NCBI RefSeq assembly: GCF_949628265.1
Contig: NC_088787.1
Location: 10,530,501 to 10,594,500, forward strand
DNA: 64,000 nt
From: Cloeon dipterum
Taxonomy: Eukaryota; Arthropoda; Insecta; Ephemeroptera; Baetidae
Direction: 5' to 3'
Both the position numbers and the translations under genes were made by a program. The notes under the pieces were generated by a model. It was not told where the DNA came from and ran no database searches. It saw only the letters and a program-made list of their open reading frames with translations. This document shows positions 60,371-64,000 of the stretch, piece after piece (positions within the stretch are counted from its first letter, which is position 1; each line of letters starts with the position of its first letter).

Positions 60371-63300
60371 ATGGAGTCGAGTAAGAGCAACAAGGCGCCG
60401 GCAATGATTCCTGGCCTGACGAACACGCCCCAAGGCAGTCTCGAGTCCTTGAGCGAGTACACGGACGCGCACGAGGACACGCCATCGGCGCCGACAGAAT
60501 TCCTGGCCGAGGTGAGACCGACCTTCACCTTCACTCACGCTAGCACAACTTAAACGGGGAACATTAATGGCTTTTGCCTTTCGTGTTTAGGGCGGAATGT
60601 ATATAAAGGAGAAAAAAATAATGTCCCAGTAAAATTACTCTTAATTTCTGTCAAAATAAAGTGCCTAGGTGCGAAATAATTTATTTTAACGGCTTTAAAT
60701 ATTTAAATGCTTTCTACAGGTTTTGCTGTGTTTTTTGTAGATGTGGAAATTTTCAATCTATTGCGATTATCAAAAATTTTACTCAAGGGATATCAAGGGT
60801 TTTCAATAAAAAAATCTTTCCTTCCTCTCCAAAACTCTAGAATTTGCGGAAGTTCTTTTTTTCAAATCGGTGTTTTGGTGATCAAGCTAGAGATTTTAGT
60901 CTGTTTCGATCCTGCAAATGTTGCAGCTCACATAAGTATGCAATGTTGGAATTTTGTAGGGTGTCAAAAGATCATAGCTGCCGCAGTATTTATTAAGAAA
61001 AAAAGTTATTTTTAAAACCATGCGTGGTATTTCAATTAAAAAAATAGATAACGGAATAGATACAAGGAAACAATTAAAAAATCATAGAATCTAATTGTAA
61101 GTTTAAACAATTAGTGTTAATCAAAAGAGGAACCGTTTGGCAATTTTCTACAACATTTACGCTGCTTGGACCAGATTTTTTTTGTTAAATAAAATATATT
61201 TCCAGAACGGAGAACGCACTCACAATATGAAATTCATTTAGCCGCATCTTTATAAAAAAATGTACGTTGCTACCTAGATCATTTTCGGGATTACATTGTG
61301 CATTGTCAACAAAGATTTACAGTGGTTTTGCTGTATCAATTTTCATTAATATACATTTGTATCTCTAAAAATAAAAAAAAAATCTTGAGTCGTTAAAAAC
61401 CGTTTTATAAAAAATGTTTTACAATTGTAATAATTTTGATGTGATAAATTCAGAGTTCTCTTAAGCGGGAAAATATTTTTGCACCCTATTTCAGAATTTT
61501 TAATTCAACAATTTTATTATTATTTTTTAAAAAAAATGTGATACCATATTTTATATTTTATTCGTATTATTTTTACAAACGTTGTGTTTTTACAATTTTT
61601 CCAAGGTTATTATAATTTATAAAAATATTCAACACCAGTGGATATTTTAACTGATTGTGAGCTAGAATTAGAACTGAAGTGTTTCAATGCTTTGTTTGAA
61701 AATCAATAATGTGAACCACAAATAAAAGCGCTTTTATTCGCCGAGCCACCCTGCAAACAGATATTTCCCTACAGAGCAAATTTTGTTCTTCATTTCACCC
61801 CAAAGGACTGTTTTATTGCGGAGTGGTGAATAAAACAGCAGGCAAATCAATATATATGCCCCCAATTCCTAAACTAAACTAAACTATAAAGTGCTGTAAA
61901 CAAGCTGCGGACCGACTCTGCGTAATCTATTGGCGGCGGCAGAGAATTGCGCAGCGTGCTAGATTATTTTTCACTGGTCCGTCTCCGCATTATAGTAGCA
62001 TATAGGCTTTCCGGTCTCTTTTACAGCAGAACACACGCCTCTTAAATTTATCGTTGCCTCTTTTTGCAGTTTCTCTCCGCCATCATGATCAAGGACTACG
62101 AGACGGCGTTGAAATATTGCAAACTAAGTGAGTGTGCGAGCCAAAAATCACGACGCGAAACACGATTTAAACATTATGCCCTTGTGTGCGTGTTTCAGTT
62201 CTGCAGTACGAGCCGTACAACGCCACAGCTAAAGAGCTCTACCCGCTGATCATTGAGAAAATCCGACAAAGTAAGTTAAAGGAATAAAGCCAGGCGTAAA
62301 TAAAAGTAGCAGTGATTTTCTGCAATACCAACAAAGAGTTAAAATAATAGCTATGCCCTAATTCACTAAATGATTTCAACCACGCCAATCAGTTTTATCC
62401 ACTTTAAAACGAACATATTATTATGTTAAAAAATAATAATTAAATTTTTTACCCCATAGTACTATTTTACCTTCGTGTAAACTCATCCTACAGCAAATAT
62501 TCATCAGCAAAAATTAAAAATTTACTTGTTTCAGAATTTCTGTATTTTTTTATCTTTTGTAACATTTTTATTTCATTCTGATGTTTCTTAAACTCTAATA
62601 TTAATTTTAAGAAATCTTGAAGTTAACAAAACTGTTTAGAGAATTGACAAAGTTTTAAAAATGAAATTATGTTTTTTAAATTAATGTTCAGCAGCAAAAA
62701 ATATGGGTTAATGTTTTGGACTTTTCTTTTTCAAGCAAATTTCTAACTTCTTAGAGTAAAAATTTAGCCGGTAGTTGGGTTTTTTAAATCAGGCACGAGA
62801 TTTAAAATACCTTAAAATCTATGATAAGAAAAAATTAATTTTTTGCTAAATATTTTTATTGGGATTAAGCCATGTTGGTGTTTTGAAATTCGATTGTTAG
62901 AAATCGCCTAACAAGCAATATTTTCTCTAATTTATTGCCAAACAATTTTTTCAATTAATTGCTGTTAATTATAGGATGCCAATTGGTGTTTATTCTTAAT
63001 TTTTGCCATTTTTCAACTGTTATTTTCTTTTTATTTTCATTTTAATTATTTTTCCTGATCATAAAATCACGTAGATGTGTGAGAGTATTTTGATACAGAT
63101 ATATTCATCTATATATACATTTTAGGTTTTCCAGCCTTTTAATTTTTACTCTCAAAAATCTTTACTTCCAGAATATACATAAAAATTAAATATAAAATTA
63201 CTGAAATAAACAAATTAAGTAAATACATTTGTTAATTACAATAAAGAGTTTTAATTTTCAATTTTAATTCGTTTTTATCTCTCCACACAAGTCACGTTAT

Positions 63301-63852
63301 TTTACAAACATTTAAAGTCAAGAAAATCACAATAGGAGAAATAAGGCATTTGTAGTGCTAGCGAACAACCCGCTTAAACATTACACAATTTAAATTTAAC
63401 TATAAGTAGTAAAAATAGAAAATCAACAGGTTTATTTTGCTCTTAAGTTCTTCAAAGCAATAAAAAATGCTTGGGTAGTTAATATCAAATATTTTAATTC
63501 ATTTATTCCTCTTGCAGGCACACAAAACGACGAGAGCGGCGAGGACAGCAGCGGAGAGCCATGCTCGGACGGCACGACGGCGTCCTACTCTAGCCTGGAA
63601 GACGAGGAGGTTCTCGAGTACGACAACAGTTCCTTCTACAACAACGGCAACGGCAGCTCGTCGTCGCACGGCGAAATCTCGTCGTTCCTCGACTCGCCCA
63701 GCGAGGACGCGAGCCACAAGATGCAGCTGCTGGCCGACCACGTCAACGGCAACAACCTGCTGGTGGCGCCGCCCACCAGCTCCGAGGAGTCGTCGCCCAC
63801 CGAGCCGGCTGGACACTCGCTCCTCGAGCCAATGTCCAAGATGAAGCTGTAG
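60371..63852 (+). CDS. ERICH2-like protein, four coding exons, 201 aa
   Basis: Exons: 60371-60511, 62070-62127, 62199-62270 and 63518-63852, with consistent phases and a TAG at 63850. The N-terminus (MESSKSNKAPAMIPG...) is low in structure and acidic. Residues about 48-90 form the conserved core, FLSAIMIKDYETALKYCKL followed by ILQYEPYNATAKELYPLI, a helical, TPR-like segment matching the C-terminal core of glutamate-rich protein 2 as I recall it. The remaining 110 residues are acidic and rich in serine, with EDEEVLEYD, an SSSS run and a final MSKMKL. There is no signal peptide or membrane segment, so it is probably cytosolic. The molecular function of ERICH2 is poorly defined. The last exon is GC-rich; an ATTAAA signal lies at 63941. 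Confidence 0.75.
61130..61345. mobile_element. Degenerate Family B MITE fragment in ERICH2-like intron 1
   Basis: Resembles the right half of the copies at 50575 and 57106 (CCATTTTCGGG-like, TTGTGCATTGTCAACAA and a TGCTGTATCAATTTTCATT end), but is strongly diverged. Confidence 0.4.
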
Positions 63853-63940
63853 AATTTAAATCCAACAACCCAATCTCGCCCATTCACGTTGTAAAGCGGG
63901 CAGAATGCTCGAATTTCATTAACCTTGAAGCACAACTGAT

Positions 63941-63946
63941 ATTAAA
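63941..63946 (+). terminator. Likely polyadenylation signal of the ERICH2-like gene
   Basis: ATTAAA about 90 bases after the stop codon. Confidence 0.5.
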
Positions 63947-64000
63947 CCGCATATCCTACGTCTTTGGAGGTTTTGTAAAACAATATATAGTCTAAAATAT

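Noticed and set aside
63499..63935. Long frames on both strands opposite the last ERICH2-like exon
   Set aside because: Shadows of a GC-rich exon; only the frame joined from 62270 continues the conserved protein.
1..64000. CRISPR arrays, rRNA, bacterial operons, complete retroviral or transposase genes
   Set aside because: None seen. tRNA genes could not be excluded by eye but no convincing cloverleaf with internal promoter boxes was noticed.

Overview
The window is nuclear DNA from an animal, most likely an insect or other arthropod. It is AT-rich, with small exons split by GT-AG introns, long gene-poor stretches, many simple repeats and several families of short non-autonomous transposons. 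The arthropod call rests on a ttk/lola-type BTB zinc-finger gene with alternative zinc-finger ends and on an insect-like chorion-type haem peroxidase. I cannot name the species; no organelle, bacterial or viral gene was recognised.

Layout. 1-1.8 kb: the first coding exon of an unidentified minus-strand gene whose remainder lies to the left of the window. 1.8-25.9 kb: a gene-poor stretch with simple repeats, a long palindrome, a foldback element, a 1.05-kb inverted-terminal-repeat element and some weak open frames. 25.9-28.2 kb: a complete five-exon minus-strand leucine-rich-repeat-like gene. 31.9-35.9 kb: a plus-strand BTB/POZ transcription factor whose shared 5' part can splice to either of two C2H2 zinc-finger terminal exons. 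37.8-41.7 kb: a plus-strand tetraspanin of the TSPAN13/31 (Tsp97E) type, also with two possible last exons. 43.4-53.1 kb: a twelve-exon secreted animal haem peroxidase with all key haem-pocket residues and an N-terminal six-cysteine clip-like module. 53.8-54.1 kb, minus strand: a short secreted-peptide-like reading frame broken by one extra base. 60.4-63.9 kb: a plus-strand four-exon ERICH2-like gene.

The genes are independent units and not a cluster; the peroxidase would act outside the cell, the BTB protein in the nucleus and the tetraspanin in membranes. Exon boundaries were read by eye from splice consensus and phase, and every joined model listed keeps one open frame (except the frameshifted peptide gene). 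Promoters, UTR ends and transcript choice cannot be settled from sequence alone.

The most interesting points are the frameshifted secreted-peptide gene, the two cases of alternative terminal exons that share splice phase, a recent 81-bp duplication of a zinc finger, a transposon-derived 3' UTR, and a TTAA-flanked MITE family whose copies share a similar small reading frame.
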